Positions 1 through 11,459 of a stretch of DNA of 64,000 nucleotides are shown here, one piece after another. The stretch comes from Mycosphaerella arachidis (Eukaryota > Ascomycota > Dothideomycetes > Mycosphaerellales > Mycosphaerellaceae). Below the pieces are notes generated by a model. It saw only the letters and a list, made by a program, of their open reading frames with translations, searched no databases and was not told the origin of the DNA. The stretch lies in the NCBI GenBank assembly GCA_001297265.1, contig LIHB01000011.1:221828-285827 (forward strand), given 5' to 3'. Every line of letters starts with the position of its first letter. Positions within the stretch are counted from its first letter, which is position 1. Position numbers and translations under genes: made by a program.

Positions 1-79
1 CAGTAGCGTCTTCCTTGTCGACTGAAGCAGAAACAACCTGGTGCCGAACCCGGAGAACGAATACTTTGCACCTACCACA

Positions 80-973
80 ATGGCTTACCGTCCACGCTCT
101 AACTCGAGCGACCGCGAGTCTGGCTACGCCAGTGGCAGCTCAACTGCCTCGCTATCAGATGTCTACTTCAGCAGGCCGCATCTGAAGTTCTTGAACTCGC
201 AGTTGGCGAAGTTGTCTCCTCAGGATGTTCTCAAGTGGTGCATCACATCGCTGCCAAACCTCTACCAGACCTCGGCATTCGGTCTCACAGGGTTGGCAGT
301 CATGGACATGATCTCCAAGCTCGACTTCGTCCTCAAGCCAAACGTTGATCTCATCTTCCTCGACACTCTTTACCACTTCTCGCAAACACTCGACTTGGTT
401 GAGCGAGTCAAGGCCAGGTACCCACATCTTACTATCCACACTTATAAGCCAGAAGGATGCGACACGACAGCCGATTTCGAGGCTAAGCATGGCGGGAGGC
501 TGTGGGAGACGAACGACGAGTTGTATGACTTCGTCGCCAAGGTTGAGCCAGCACAGCGTGCATACAGAGAACTGGGCGTGCGAGCCGTCTTGACCGGTCG
601 GCGACGCACGCAAGGTGGAAAGCGCGGTGACATCGACATCGTGGAGATGACCGAGGAAGGCCTGATTAAGGTCAACCCACTCGCCAATTGGTCGTTCAAG
701 GACGTCCAGAAGTACATCCAAGAGAATGATGTCCCAACCAATGAACTTCTCGACCAAGGGTACCGCTCCGTTGGTGACTGGCATTCCACTCAGCCAGTAA
801 CCGACAGCGAAGATGAGCGTGCCGGCCGCTGGAAGGGCAAGCAAAAGACCGAGTGCGGCATCCACAACAAGCGCAGTCGATATGCCATCTTCCTCGCCGA
901 GCAAGAAGCGAAACGCCAGGAAGAACTCAGCAATGCCATCAACGCCGGCCTCGAGATCGAATCGTCCTCATAA
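80..973 (+). CDS. MET16: PAPS reductase (phosphoadenylyl-sulfate reductase, thioredoxin)
   Basis: Single-exon gene of 297 aa. It reduces 3'-phosphoadenylyl sulfate to sulfite with thioredoxin, in the cytosolic sulfate assimilation pathway. The sequence shows the PAPS-reductase core in order: AFGLTGLAVMDM (substrate/P-loop-like region), DLIFLDTLYHF, the KPEG stretch, AVLTGRRRTQGG and, near the C-terminus, the catalytic ECGIH box (as TECGIHNKR). Length is normal for fungal Met16. I chose the ATG at 80 (context cacaATGg). The reading frame is open further upstream only through a non-ATG codon at 41. The promoter lies outside the window. The next gene downstream on the same strand is ATP sulfurylase, the first enzyme of the same pathway. 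The N-terminal 30 residues are Ser-rich and not conserved in type. Confidence 0.95.
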   Translation: MAYRPRSNSSDRESGYASGSSTASLSDVYFSRPHLKFLNSQLAKLSPQDVLKWCITSLPNLYQTSAFGLTGLAVMDMISKLDFVLKPNVDLIFLDTLYHFSQTLDLVERVKARYPHLTIHTYKPEGCDTTADFEAKHGGRLWETNDELYDFVAKVEPAQRAYRELGVRAVLTGRRRTQGGKRGDIDIVEMTEEGLIKVNPLANWSFKDVQKYIQENDVPTNELLDQGYRSVGDWHSTQPVTDSEDERAGRWKGKQKTECGIHNKRSRYAIFLAEQEAKRQEELSNAINAGLEIESSS

Positions 974-2745
974 CAATGGCGGGGTCCTGGAGAGTTGAGA
1001 AGTAGAACCGTCCGGCGGTGACTCCAGTGTGGCAGACCGCTTCGGATGCGTTCGGGTGCATCATATTGCGATGCATCTTGTTTCATAGTGTTCTGTTGAT
1101 GACAGTGATGATCGGTATCGGGACGATGGAGAGTGTTTCTGCAGCCTTAGCCATTGGCGTTGGAGTGGGAAGGAAGACATTATCGGCATGTCCGGCGTCG
1201 AAAAGCATGCAGCGTTTCGCTGACGTTGTGAGGTGTAGATAACATATCGAATGAAGATGAATGGACAAGTACTAGTAGTTCGGTTTCTAGCACTGCTGTC
1301 GACTTTGTTTGCTTGGTCAGGCAGGAAGTGCTCAAGGCGGCGTTCTTCCAGCAAACTCGCACGGCCATCTGGGACTGTCGGTAGAGTCAAGCCAGAGGGC
1401 TGGCTGCAGTGTCCAGATGGTCCAGTCTATTGCCATCGCAGACCATGTTGTCGGATCGTTTCCTGTCTTTTTAGCTCTTGTTAGAGTTTCAGCCTCGTGA
1501 TCAGATGGCTTCCATCCAAAACAGTCGTTCCTTCTGATTGGGAGATTTTTGCGTCTTCTCACCGGACAGGACCGTGGGAAAAGAAGAGATTGTAAGCGGA
1601 CGCTCGGACGACGAAGAAAGGTGAGGTTGGGAGGAGAAGATAACATGAACAGAGCGATAGCCCGGCCTATACAGGCACTCAAATGCGACGGACCGAATGC
1701 ACGAGCCCTTCGCTCCTTGCTGCCGACCGTCAAACTTCCTCGTCCGTGTCGGAAGAAGGCACGGAGGTCAAGGAGAGGGAAGTCATGGAGTCTTGCAATC
1801 GTTTAGTAGTCTCCAGTACGCAGAACAGAGAGCAAATGTGTCTTCATCATTTCAGGCATGTCGGCTGTACACAGCCTTGGCGCTTCGTCGAAGAACGATA
1901 GCAGATGACTAAATCTTGCCTTCACCTTCGGTCTTCTTGTCTCGGGATTCAATATGCATGAGCAGCCAATAGCACGAAATGTCTTGCTGTATAGCTGCAT
2001 CTGGTGCATCTGGTCGTCGGTCCTTGCCTTCATTCGATAGCGTGTTGGTAGTGTGCATGGAGGCATGGAGGGTGTCTCTCATCAGTAAACCGTCCTCCCT
2101 CCCTACATCCCACCCATACAGCCGCGAGATGCGCCACAACCATTTCATTGTCCTCCAGCTGCGACGCATGAGGAGACGACAGATTACGTATGCGCATGTG
2201 CGTGAAACATTCTATCTGATCTCCAGCCTAGTTCTATTCAACCAAAGCACAGATCAGCGGCTTCAAGACGTGGCTGGCGTCTCGTCGGCCGGCGTGGTGC
2301 CTTTGACATGGCCAGCTGAGTTCATCGCAGAGCAACGTCAGAGATATGTTATCGAGCCATTGGACTAAATTCCATTGAGCTGAAGCTGCGCGGAAATTAT
2401 GGGCTCATAACTATTAAACTCCAAAAGGGACGCCCCTCAAGGGAGGGGAGGGGCTGGTTAGCCATTTAAGTATATCTTCACAGATCCTCTTTCATCCAAC
2501 ACAACTCCCAGATACAAAGCCGCGCTGTCGCCATTTCGATATTTCAACTTCGAGATAGCTCTTTCTTGACTTATCCGATCGGTACCCGGCGCATTGCACT
2601 GACGTACCGGATTCCGATATAGGCCACTCGGTCCCTTGAATTACGTTAGCGTGCAGCTGGAAAAAGCTGTGAAAGGGCGTGCGGGAGAAGCTCGAGAAGA
2701 AAAGACGAGCCGCCGTAGTAACCACACCACTAATCTCATATCACA
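974..2745. other. intergenic, MET16 to MET3
   Basis: About 1.8 kb without a gene that I can support. Open frames here are short and overlapping and resemble no family. The last 350 bases are the MET3 promoter and contain a run of AGGGG/CCCCT elements at about 2430-2455 (stress-element-like) followed by an AT-rich stretch at about 2462-2475. No clear transposon or RNA gene is visible. Confidence 0.5.
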
Positions 2746-4537
2746 ATGGTGCGTGACCCATGCTCATCATAGCTGCTGATCAGGCGATCATCTTGCCTAA
2801 CACAATTTTCAGGCCAACCCTCCCCACGGCGGTGTCCTCAAGGACCTGATTGCCCGCGATGCCCCGCGACGACAGCAATTGTCTGAAGAGGCCGAGCGTC
2901 TCCCAGCAGTCGTGCTCAACGACCGTCAGCTCTGCGACTTGGAACTGATCCTCAATGGCGGTTTCTCCCCACTCGAGGGTTTCATGAACGAGAAGGACTA
3001 CAATGGCGTGGTGGAGAACAACCGTCTTGCTGATGGCAACCTCTTCTCCATACCAATCACTCTGGACCTGAACAAGGCAGAGATTGACGAGCTTGGAATC
3101 AAGGCAGGAGCTCGCATCACTCTCCGCGACTCAAGAGACGACCGCAATTTGGGCATACTGAACGTTGAGGATGTCTACAAGCCGAACAAGGACAAGGAAG
3201 CCAAGGAGGTCTTTGGCGGCGACCCAGACCACCCAGCTGTCAAGTACCTCTTCAAGCAGACTGGAGAGTACTACGTTGGTGGTAAAATCGACGCCGTCGA
3301 CCGCCTGATGCACTACGACTACGTTGGCTTGCGATACACACCTGCAGAACTCCGTCTGCACTTCGACAAGCTCGGCTGGTCCAAGGTTGTCGCTTTCCAG
3401 ACCCGAAACCCAATGCACCGCGCTCACCGTGAGCTCACAGTTCGCGCTGCACGCCAACGTCAAGCCAACGTCCTCATACACCCAGTCGTTGGTATGACCA
3501 AGCCAGGTGACATCGACCACTTCACCCGTGTCCGTGTCTACCAAGCTCTGCTTCCACGATACCCCAACGGAATGGCTGTGCTTGGTCTGCTCCCACTCGC
3601 TATGCGTATGGGTGGTCCTCGTGAGGCCGTCTGGCACGCCATCATCCGCAAGAACCACGGTGCTACCCACTTCATTGTTGGTCGTGACCACGCGGGTCCG
3701 GGCAAGAACAGCAAGGGCGAAGAGATCTACGGCCCATACGATGCACAGTACATGGTGGAGAAGTACCGCGACGAGCTCGGCATTGAGGTCGTGCCATTCC
3801 AGCAGATGACTTACCTGCCCGACACCGACGAGTACCGACCAAAGGACGAGGTGCCAAAGGAGGTCAAGACTCTTGACATCTCCGGCACTGAGCTCCGCCG
3901 TCGTCTGCGGACTGGTGGTGACATCCCAGAATGGTTCTCGTATCCAGAGGTCGTCAAGGTCCTCCGCGAGTCGCATCCTCCCCGCAACAAGCAAGGCTTC
4001 ACAGTCTTCCTCACTGGATACACCAACTCCGGCAAGGACGCCATTGCTCGCGCATTGAACGTCACGCTCAATCAGCAAGGTGGCCGGTCTGTATCACTTC
4101 TGCTTGGCGAGACCGTCCGCTCAGAGCTGTCTTCTGAGCTCGGCTTCAACCGCGAGGACCGTGACAAGAACATCCAGCGCATTGGCTTCGTCGCATCAGA
4201 ACTTACCCGCTCAGGTGCTGCAGTCATCGCCGCACCAATCGCACCTTTCACCGATTCCCGCAAGGCTGCTCGCGAGATTGTCGAGAAGCACGGCTCTTTC
4301 TACCTCATCCACGTGGCCACTCCTCTCGAGTACGCCGAGAAGACCGACAAGCGTGGAATCTACGCCAAGGCTCGCCGGGGTGAGATCAAGGGCTTCACTG
4401 GTGTCGACGACCCATACGAGGCACCAAAGGACAAGGAGGCGGACCTTGTCGTTGATATCAGCAAAATCAACGTCCGAACAGCGGTGCACCAGATTGTACT
4501 TTTGCTTGAGGCTGAGGGACTTCTTGATCAGCTGTAA
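2746..4537 (+). CDS. MET3: ATP sulfurylase (sulfate adenylyltransferase), fungal allosteric type
   Basis: Two exons: 2746-2748 and 2813-4537, giving 575 aa. It makes APS from ATP and sulfate, the first committed step of sulfate assimilation. The first exon is just the ATG. The intron (2749-2812) starts GTGCGT and ends TTTTCAG, and the next codons restore the highly conserved fungal N-terminus ANPPHGGVLKDL. The catalytic part carries QTRN at about 197-200, the HxxH pair at about 203/206 and GRDHAGPG at about 291. The C-terminal third is an APS-kinase-like domain with the degenerate P-loop GYTNSGKD. In characterised fungal enzymes this domain is an allosteric PAPS sensor and not a kinase. Length equals the family norm. 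A CACGTG box lies downstream at 4738. Its neighbour MET16 acts two steps later. Confidence 0.96.
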
Positions 4538-5472
4538 GCGGTTGTTAACCTACTACTTGCATGGGGAGGTGTAGTGTTTTGAGGATAGAGTTGCCTTCTT
4601 GATGCATTGTATTGCCTAGGCCAGGTATTTTACAGAACGGTAACAGAGACTTTGTAGGCAAGGATAAACGATGCTATTGAAGAAGCTTTTATGACAGCCG
4701 TTTGGCATATCGGATAGTACGCTGGAACTGGACTCTTCACGTGTACAGCACTTTCTACATGCTAAGCAGCACGGATCAGCGCCGTCCAAACACTATATCA
4801 AATGATGCAGCTCCGAGCCGGATCATCGCTCTTGTCGCATGATGCGGCTCAAAAAGAAGATCTCAAGATCATGCTCCTTTGGACGTCATGCCTAAAGCTT
4901 ATTCAATCGTCAAGACCGATGAAGGAACACAAGCATCAGAGCATGTGCCAAGGCGACAGGAGTTTGTTCGCTTGTCGTCCAGTGTGCTATGAGACACCAT
5001 GCTGGATTGAGCTCAGCTTTCTCTCAAATGAGTCCTCGCCGGCGCGTGCAAGAAAAGAGAGCAGCTCAGACGATGAAATCGACGTGCTCCTTTGGTCGTC
5101 ACAAAAAGATCGTCAAGCTCCGGCCGCATGGAAGTCTATACCCGAAAGATGACTTCATTATGGCTGTCGTTAACCGAAGGACCACTCATCGCACAACTTG
5201 ACCAGCATCGTTCGATGCCGTCCCGTCGACTTCATCAATCAGACTCGAAGGCAGAGTTGGTTTACCAACACCCTGAGCTTCTGCATCGCCAATCGGTACC
5301 GGTGCTGTGTCCGTCCGGGGCACAGAGGCTGAGTGTACTACCAATAGAGCTAGTCTTCTGACGATGCACCTCGCGAGACTGTAGGTACTGTATCGTTTGT
5401 TCTTCCTTCTTCCCCTCTCGTGCTTAGGTCGCACGGTTGCATCTTTTCACCCAACGGCAAGGCCCAGCCAAC
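4538..5472. other. intergenic, MET3 to sugar transporter
   Basis: About 0.9 kb with no recognisable gene. It holds the MET3 3' region, including a perfect CACGTG at 4738-4743, and the promoter of the transporter. The forward frame at 4802-5152 has no family resemblance, and I treat it as chance. Confidence 0.5.
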
Positions 5473-7369
5473 ATGGGTTTCAAGAATCTAGGAGGCATTC
5501 TGACCCACAAGGGACTCTTGGGCAATAGCCTGACAGGGAAATGGCTACAAGTCGGAGTATGCGTGACCGGCTCTAGTGGCTTTCTGCTACTGGGATATGA
5601 CCGTAAGTCCTTAGGACGACAGCACCATGACCAGATTCAACTAACGCGCGCAATCAGAGGGCGTAATGTCCGGGATAATAACAGAACCTATCTTCCTGCA
5701 GACCTTCCCGGCCATGGAACCCAACAATAAACTCGGCTCCATTCAAGCCCTCGTCGTGGCAATCTACGAAATCGGTTGTCTCATCGGTGCAATAGGTATC
5801 ATCGCCTTCGGCGACAAACTCGGGCGACGACGATCTATCCTCATAGGCGCATCGATCATGATCATCGGCGCGATAATCCAGACAACATCTTTTGGCCTGG
5901 CGCAGCTTATCGTGGGAAGAATCGTGACAGGAGTCGGGAACGGAATGCAAACGAGCACAATACCGGTATACCAATCTGAAATCGCACCGCCGAAGAATCG
6001 AGGCTTCTTGGTGCTGTTTGAGGGCGCGTTGATCACGCTGGGGATTGTGATTGCGTATTGGCTCAACTATGGGTTCTGGTTCATTACCGGTATGGGGAGT
6101 TTCCAGTGGAGGTTTCCGATTGCGTTCCAGATTGTGTTCGCGGTGCTTCTTATCATTGGGATTTTGCTGTTTCCGGAATCGCCACGGTAAGTATTTCAGT
6201 GCCGAGTGAGCAGAGGGCTAGGATCGCTGATTTGGGAGCAGATGGCTGCTGAAGACCGGCAAGCATGACGAAGCTGCTGAGATCATGGCTCGTTTGGAGG
6301 ATACTACGATTGACTCGCCCCAGATTCAGTCTGATATCAAGGAGATGCAGGAAATCAATGCACAAGAGTCGGCCAAGCTTACCTGGCGGGAACTGGTCAC
6401 GAACAAGACCCGAGGCATGAATGGCTGGCGATTCGGCGCTGGCTGTCTCTCGCAGGCTTTTCAGCAGATAGGTATGCGCAGCTAACTCTCCCGAGCCAAC
6501 ATTGTCTGACAACGTTTTAGGTGGAATCAATCTCGTGACATACTACGCAACGACAGTCTTCGAATCGTCTTTGGGCTTTGACGGCAGACTTTCGCGATAT
6601 ATGACCGGCTGGCTTGGTCTTGAGTACTTCCTGACAGCATGCCTCGCACTTTTCGTCGTCGACCGACTTGGTCGAAGGAAGCTCATGATGTGGGGAGCGG
6701 CAGGAATGGCAGCATCGCTCCTCGTCATCGGCGCTTCGTTGTCGTACGCTACGGAGCAGAACAAGGGCCCTGCGTATGCGGCGACGGTCTTCATCTTTGT
6801 CTATGATACATTCTTCGCACTTGGCTGGCTGGGTGTCACTTGGGTAAGCACCACGTCCTATATCCAAAGGACTGACTACTAACAGACTATCCAGCTTTAC
6901 CCTGCCGAAGTAACTCCCATCAGGATCCGAACGGAAGCAAACGGTTTCAGCACCTGCTCCAACTGGATCTTCAACTACGCCGTGGTCCAGCTCGCACCTA
7001 TCATGATCAACAGCATCGCCTGGAAGACATACTTTGTGTTCTTCTGCTTCAATCTCGCTTTCATTCCTGTCATCGTAAGCGCATTGCCCCACGTCTCTCC
7101 TTTTCCCCGTTCCTCGACTAACTTCACTGCAGTATTTCTACTTCCCCGAAACCAACGGCTGGAAACTCGAGACTCTGGACGCCATCTTCGCCGAGGCGTA
7201 TGAGAAGAAGGAGAATCCGGTGTTTACGGAGAAGAGGCATCGGAAGGAGAAGACTACCCCTGATGTGGAGCAGCCTGATGAAGGGAGTGGGTCGGATATG
7301 GATTCGCAGGGTGTCGTTGGGGAGGTTAAGGTTGATGATATGGAGACAGAAAAGAGGGAGTCGATTTGA
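5473..7369 (+). CDS. MFS sugar transporter (sugar porter family)
   Basis: Six exons: 5473-5602, 5658-6186, 6242-6471, 6521-6843, 6895-7074 and 7133-7369, giving 542 aa. Every junction is GT-AG and in phase. The product is a plasma-membrane hexose/polyol-type proton symporter of the major facilitator superfamily, with about 12 membrane segments. Family marks are GYDQGVMSGI in helix 1 (split by intron 1), DKLGRRRS after helix 2, PESPRWLL before the central loop (split by intron 2), VDRLGRRK in the second half, and PETNGWKLE after helix 12. The cytosolic tail is acidic and Lys-rich. The substrate cannot be read from the sequence. The start context is accaacATGg. No neighbouring gene suggests a pathway. 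Confidence 0.92.
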
Positions 7370-8344
7370 GTTTATTTGTACGAATTTGAAGAGTATGAAT
7401 GAGATGGTTATGATGTGTACTTCACGATTCCCTGATCTGCGATAAGAGTCGGTCCGCTTCGAAGCTCTTCGTGGCGTCTCTACGCGATCAAATTCTGCGA
7501 GGCTTGCCCAGATTGCGTCCGAGAAGGCCGCGCAACTAACTCTCATTCCGTTTGGTCCACTTTCCAGTCTCGATTAATCGAAGGGTCGTGGCGAAGTGCT
7601 GAGAGTATGGTAAGTTCAAGCGCTCACGTCGACGTCGCCATCTCCCACTCTGCCAGCAAAACAGCCTCCTGACATACTGAGACGCAGTAGGACGAGCATG
7701 GTGCAGCTACGTGCCTGTCGTGTGTATGCAGCCCTGACACGTAACATCTGCGCTAGCTTTCATGCACGCCCAGTACTCTCTTCAACTGCTCGAGCTCCTT
7801 CAATCCCCTCTCGCAACCCATCTGGCTATAGATAGGCACCATGCTATAGCATCAAGCTGCGTTGAAATTTCAGTCGATACAGTCGATCTTCCAAGTTGTC
7901 TCGTAGACAGCCCACGAGGTATCGTGACTTACGCTGAGCCTCGAACACTTGATAACACCAAGATCCCTCGAGCCGCGTGTTCTCACGGAGATTGCGACAA
8001 GATGTAGCATTTTCGTGCGTCAAGACAGGTCCTTGCGGCACGCATCCCGGCCACTGCAAGCTCGAGCGTAGGAAGGAAGAATCCAGGTCGATCAATGCCT
8101 CTACAGCGTGCAACATAGCCCACCTAACCTTTGTGGGCTTTCCTGATGCGTGGAATTTCAAGAGCTGGGTCCACTGAACATGTGTTGGTCTTGGCGTTGT
8201 CGCACTACTGAGCTATATAGCGTTCATATACTTTGTTCCTTAAAGTGAGCTCTACTTCCGGTGCCAAATATGGACTTGGTCGAACTGCCCAAGAAAGTAG
8301 CAGCTCGTTAACACACATACAGTCCCTGCCATCAGAGCTTTTAT
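7370..8344. other. gene-poor stretch after the sugar transporter
   Basis: About 1 kb. No gene supported. A minus-strand frame at 7844-8161 could be a further remnant of the decayed HET gene next to it, but I see no motif that would establish this. Confidence 0.35.
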
Positions 8345-8821
8345 GTGGCCATGGCTCCGCAAGATATTTCGAGACAGCGCGATACAACAGATTTCAATGA
8401 CTGCGAAGAGAAGCGCCTCAGGTTGAACAAAGCGGGGCGCCAGACTCGGCACAGGGCTTCATCTGCCAAGTGTCGTCGAAGCGCCTTCATCCCAGCCTCA
8501 CTCCCACTGTGAGCTGGTCCAAGCCAGGGTAGGACACCTTCTGCCTGTCAATAGATAATAGAAATCATGCCCTCTCGCTGTTCTCGTTCCAGGTCATCCG
8601 CCTGGTTAATACACAGCGCATCGATCCAGAAAAACTTATCCTGGTACGCTGGTCGTATCCGGATCTCATGGAAGAACTGTAGCAAGTTTTCTCGAAAATA
8701 TCTACGCGAGTCGTTGCGCAGGATGTGGCAGGAATCATCGACCCTGCCCCCATATGTACGAAAGAGCTGTGTATGATGGTGCGTCGTGGACCGTATATGT
8801 CTTTATCGAACAGTGGACCAC
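8345..8821 (-). pseudogene. decayed HET-domain (heterokaryon incompatibility) gene
   Basis: Read on the minus strand, this stretch encodes classic HET-domain motifs in three pieces. They are PSYTALSYIWG (8750-8800), WIDALCINQADDLERE (about 8585-8637) and a later AEGVLPWLG block. A one-base shift near 8740 separates the first two, just after the IWG motif. An in-frame TGA at 8550-8548 sits between the IDALCINQ block and the AEGVLPWLG block, at a place where CGA would be expected. A further TAA precedes the first block. Intact HET genes act in non-self recognition after hyphal fusion. With two kinds of lesion this copy cannot make a full domain. No intact start or C-terminus was found. Confidence 0.75.
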
Positions 8822-9477
8822 TTAGTCGTGTTGAAAAATGTGAATTTGAACTAGGTGAAGACACGATTCTGCTGACCCGAGGTTGTCGCATATGAATTCG
8901 CAGGGCATCGAAGAGCTAACAAACGAGTGTCGCTGGTGTAAAGATCGCTGGCATCTCCAACGATGTTACCTAGGAACATAATCAGGTCGACTCCGCCACA
9001 CGGCTTGGCTTGCAGTATGCATTAGTGGCGGCACGAGCTGCCTGGGAAGGTGTCACAAATTGGCCGCCATGGACCCTATGGCTTCCAATTGCGGGTCCAT
9101 TGGGTTGGTTGCATTGAGCTGCTAGTCGAAGTAGATCGTCCGTGTGACTTTGTGACCGTCATCCAGCCATAAATTTGCGCAGGCAGTAGCTCAATGATGG
9201 GCCGCAAATATGTAACACCAGCTGTTCGCCGGATGTGAGGAAGAGCTGCATACCAAGGCAGCCGTATGAGTCCATGCTCGACGAGAAGTCGGCCAAGTAA
9301 GGACATAATCATTGGCTAAACGCTAGAAGTACGTACACGATGATATTGTTTGCAGCGCGACCCCGGCGCCCATCCATCTCTCTCTCTCGACAGTCTTATA
9401 CCATTCTTGGCATTCGTATCCTCTGTGCGTTCTTACTGCGATCCATGCCTTCTCAAGCTTTCTTACGCTCTGCCCAT
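8822..9477. other. intergenic before SNX3
   Basis: About 650 bases holding possible N-terminal residue of the HET pseudogene and the 3' side of SNX3. Nothing else is recognisable. Confidence 0.35.
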
Positions 9478-10093
9478 CTACCAAGCATTCCTATCCCAAT
9501 TCGGATCCTGCACAAACCCACCCAAAACCCTACTCCCCGTCTGCAGCAACGGATGTCCCACCACAATCTTCAAAAACCTTTCCAATCCCCTCCTCCTCTC
9601 TTCAATCACCGCGTCATCAAATCTATTCAGGTACACCTTCCCCGGCAAGGGCGGTATACTAACCCTCGCCGACTCCCTCTCCAGCAAATCTCTGAAAACC
9701 TCAAAATCAGAGTATCTCCGTCGCACCTCGCTCCGGCGAAGCTTGAAAGCGGGAATATTGGTTGACAGTCGGATCAGGTAGGTGGTGTAGCGCGAGTTGG
9801 GGTTGGAGGAGGGTTGGTGCGTTTGGGGGTCTGTTACCTATCATCGTATCAGAAGATGAGCAGAGCTCGCCTGTCACGAGACCAAGAGGTCATACCTCGA
9901 TCTCCAAAAAGTTCTCGGGCACGCCATAGATCTCCTCAAAACTCTGCGTGTGTGGTTCGCGGCCTGTACTCGAGAAGCCCGGCGGGAGGCTCGGTTGCGA
10001 TTGGCGGTTGCTCGCTGCGCCATTTTGCTGCTGTCCCTCTTGTGCCTGTTGTTGTGCTGGAGTCTCGACGGGGCGGGGATCGATCCGCTGCAT
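9478..10093 (-). CDS. SNX3: sorting nexin-3 (PX-domain retromer adaptor)
   Basis: Two exons on the minus strand, 10093-9896 and 9837-9478, giving 185 aa. The protein binds PI3P on endosomes and acts with retromer in recycling of Golgi membrane proteins (Snx3/Grd19 type). After about 45 disordered Gln/Pro-rich residues comes the family signature FEEIYGVPENFLEIEV, then the PX core with RRRYSDFEVFRDLL, the Pro-rich IPPLPGKVY loop, and the terminal DPNWDRNAW found in Snx3 orthologues. The intron is GTATG...TAG, phase 0, inside the first PX strand. The N-terminal extension is longer than in yeast Grd19. Confidence 0.95.
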
Positions 10094-10573
10094 CCTGACG
10101 AGCTTGCGAATGGTAGGTTACGTGCCAGTGTTTGAGGGTTTCGATCGTGCTTTCGAAGCAGCAGATCGAGGGCGCTGTTCTGGGCAGCGGGATGGGAGCG
10201 GTGTACTGTGAGGGAGAGGGGGCGACGGTGGTCCAAGAGGTGTTGTATGTGTGATCAAGCGATTTGGTTGTATGTACAGTGGTGGAATATGGTGGAGTGA
10301 GTTCAAGTGAGTGCGACTGTGGGCATGACGAAGTCAACCGTGTGGGGTGGTCGCGTGTCTGGACAGGGGTGTGGCATTGGCGCTGATCGTTTGAGGCAGG
10401 CATATTTTCGTATCGGGTATTGACATGTGACAGACTATGGACCAACGACATCGTAGTTACGTCGAAAATGACATGTATAATACAATACATCCCTCTAAGT
10501 ATGCCGTATGGCTAAGTATGCCGCATGGGTATCTCAAAAGCAAGCAACGCCAACGCAACCATAACGATCAAGC
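10094..10573. other. intergenic, POP7 to SNX3
   Basis: About 480 bases: SNX3 promoter and POP7 3' region, both genes pointing left. Overlapping frames here have no homology that I recognise. Confidence 0.5.
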
Positions 10574-11368
10574 CTACCGCAGACTCACGTACACCTCCAG
10601 CACGCTGACCTTGCGTATCCTCGTCTCTTCTACGACCTCGACTGTGGTGTCTTGATCAGGCTGTACAGCTTCCTCTCCTAATCCATCGTCTCGTGGGTCG
10701 TCCACGTCCATAGCTGTACCCTTTTCAGCACCGGCTGTCGTGCTCTCTTCCTTGCCCTGATTGCTCTTCGTATACTCGACATCATCAATAGAACTCGTCG
10801 TGCTCGTTCTCAACCTGACCGTGTACTCCCCGTCCCTTTGTTGGAACCAACACCCCACCTCCATAACTTTCGGGATCGCCTTGCCCGTCCCTTTCACGAC
10901 CACCTCTTCTGGCCCATCGTCCTCGCCCTTGTTTGCCCTGTTCCGCTTATGCTTCTCCACCTCTCGCGCAATATCTTCAATCTCGTCACCATCATTCTTC
11001 CGCTTTTGCTTGCGGTCGTTCTGCACAACCTTCGTCGCCGACTGAACTTGACGCTTGTCGGCAAGGTGTAGCAGCTTTTCCACACGCTTCACTGCTGACA
11101 TGAAGGCTGTCTTGGTGCCTACGTAGACTACCTTTTGTGACTGGGCGCCTGCATATGGAGAGGGTATAGCAGGCCGGAAGAGTGGTCGTTTTGTGATCTT
11201 TGCGTCTTCTGGTAGGCGGTCGAGCTTTTTGCCTTGAGGCTTGCGGTGCTTGCGAGGACGCTTGGTGATGCCTGTTGGGCCTGATGGTGCGGGGCTCATA
11301 TTGGCACACTGCGACATAGACTGTGTTATCGACTCATGTTGTGCATACACAGAAAGAAGATCCGACAT
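10574..11368 (-). CDS. POP7: ribonuclease P/MRP subunit POP7 (Rpp20, Alba-like)
   Basis: Single exon, 264 aa from the ATG at 11368. In-frame alternatives are the ATGs at 11317 and 11299. The protein is an RNA-binding subunit of nuclear RNase P and RNase MRP, which process tRNA and rRNA precursors. The Alba-like core is seen as RPAIPSPYAG followed by KVVYVGTKTAFMSAVKRVEK, typical of Pop7. A Lys/Arg-rich N-terminus (RPRKHRKPQGKK) precedes it. The C-terminal third is an acidic, low-complexity tail, longer than in yeast. It diverges from LIP2, with 91-160 bases between the start codons depending on which ATG is used. Confidence 0.82.
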   Translation of the reverse strand: MSDLLSVYAQHESITQSMSQCANMSPAPSGPTGITKRPRKHRKPQGKKLDRLPEDAKITKRPLFRPAIPSPYAGAQSQKVVYVGTKTAFMSAVKRVEKLLHLADKRQVQSATKVVQNDRKQKRKNDGDEIEDIAREVEKHKRNRANKGEDDGPEEVVVKGTGKAIPKVMEVGCWFQQRDGEYTVRLRTSTTSSIDDVEYTKSNQGKEESTTAGAEKGTAMDVDDPRDDGLGEEAVQPDQDTTVEVVEETRIRKVSVLEVYVSLR

Positions 11369-11459
11369 TCTAAGTCTACAACTTCCAAGATCGACACCAC
11401 CGGACCCGCCTCCGCATCTTAAACACCTCCCTCGTTCACCCTTCACAACAACTCCAACA

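Noticed and set aside
155..904. 250-codon open frame antisense to MET16
   Set aside because: Exact shadow of a well-supported gene with strong codon bias; no homology of its own.
3131..4078. 315-codon open frame antisense to MET3
   Set aside because: Shadow of a conserved enzyme; the valine/leucine-rich translation has no domain.
9340..9781. Two forward frames of about 140 codons
   Set aside because: They overlap SNX3 in antisense; the PX gene accounts for the signal.
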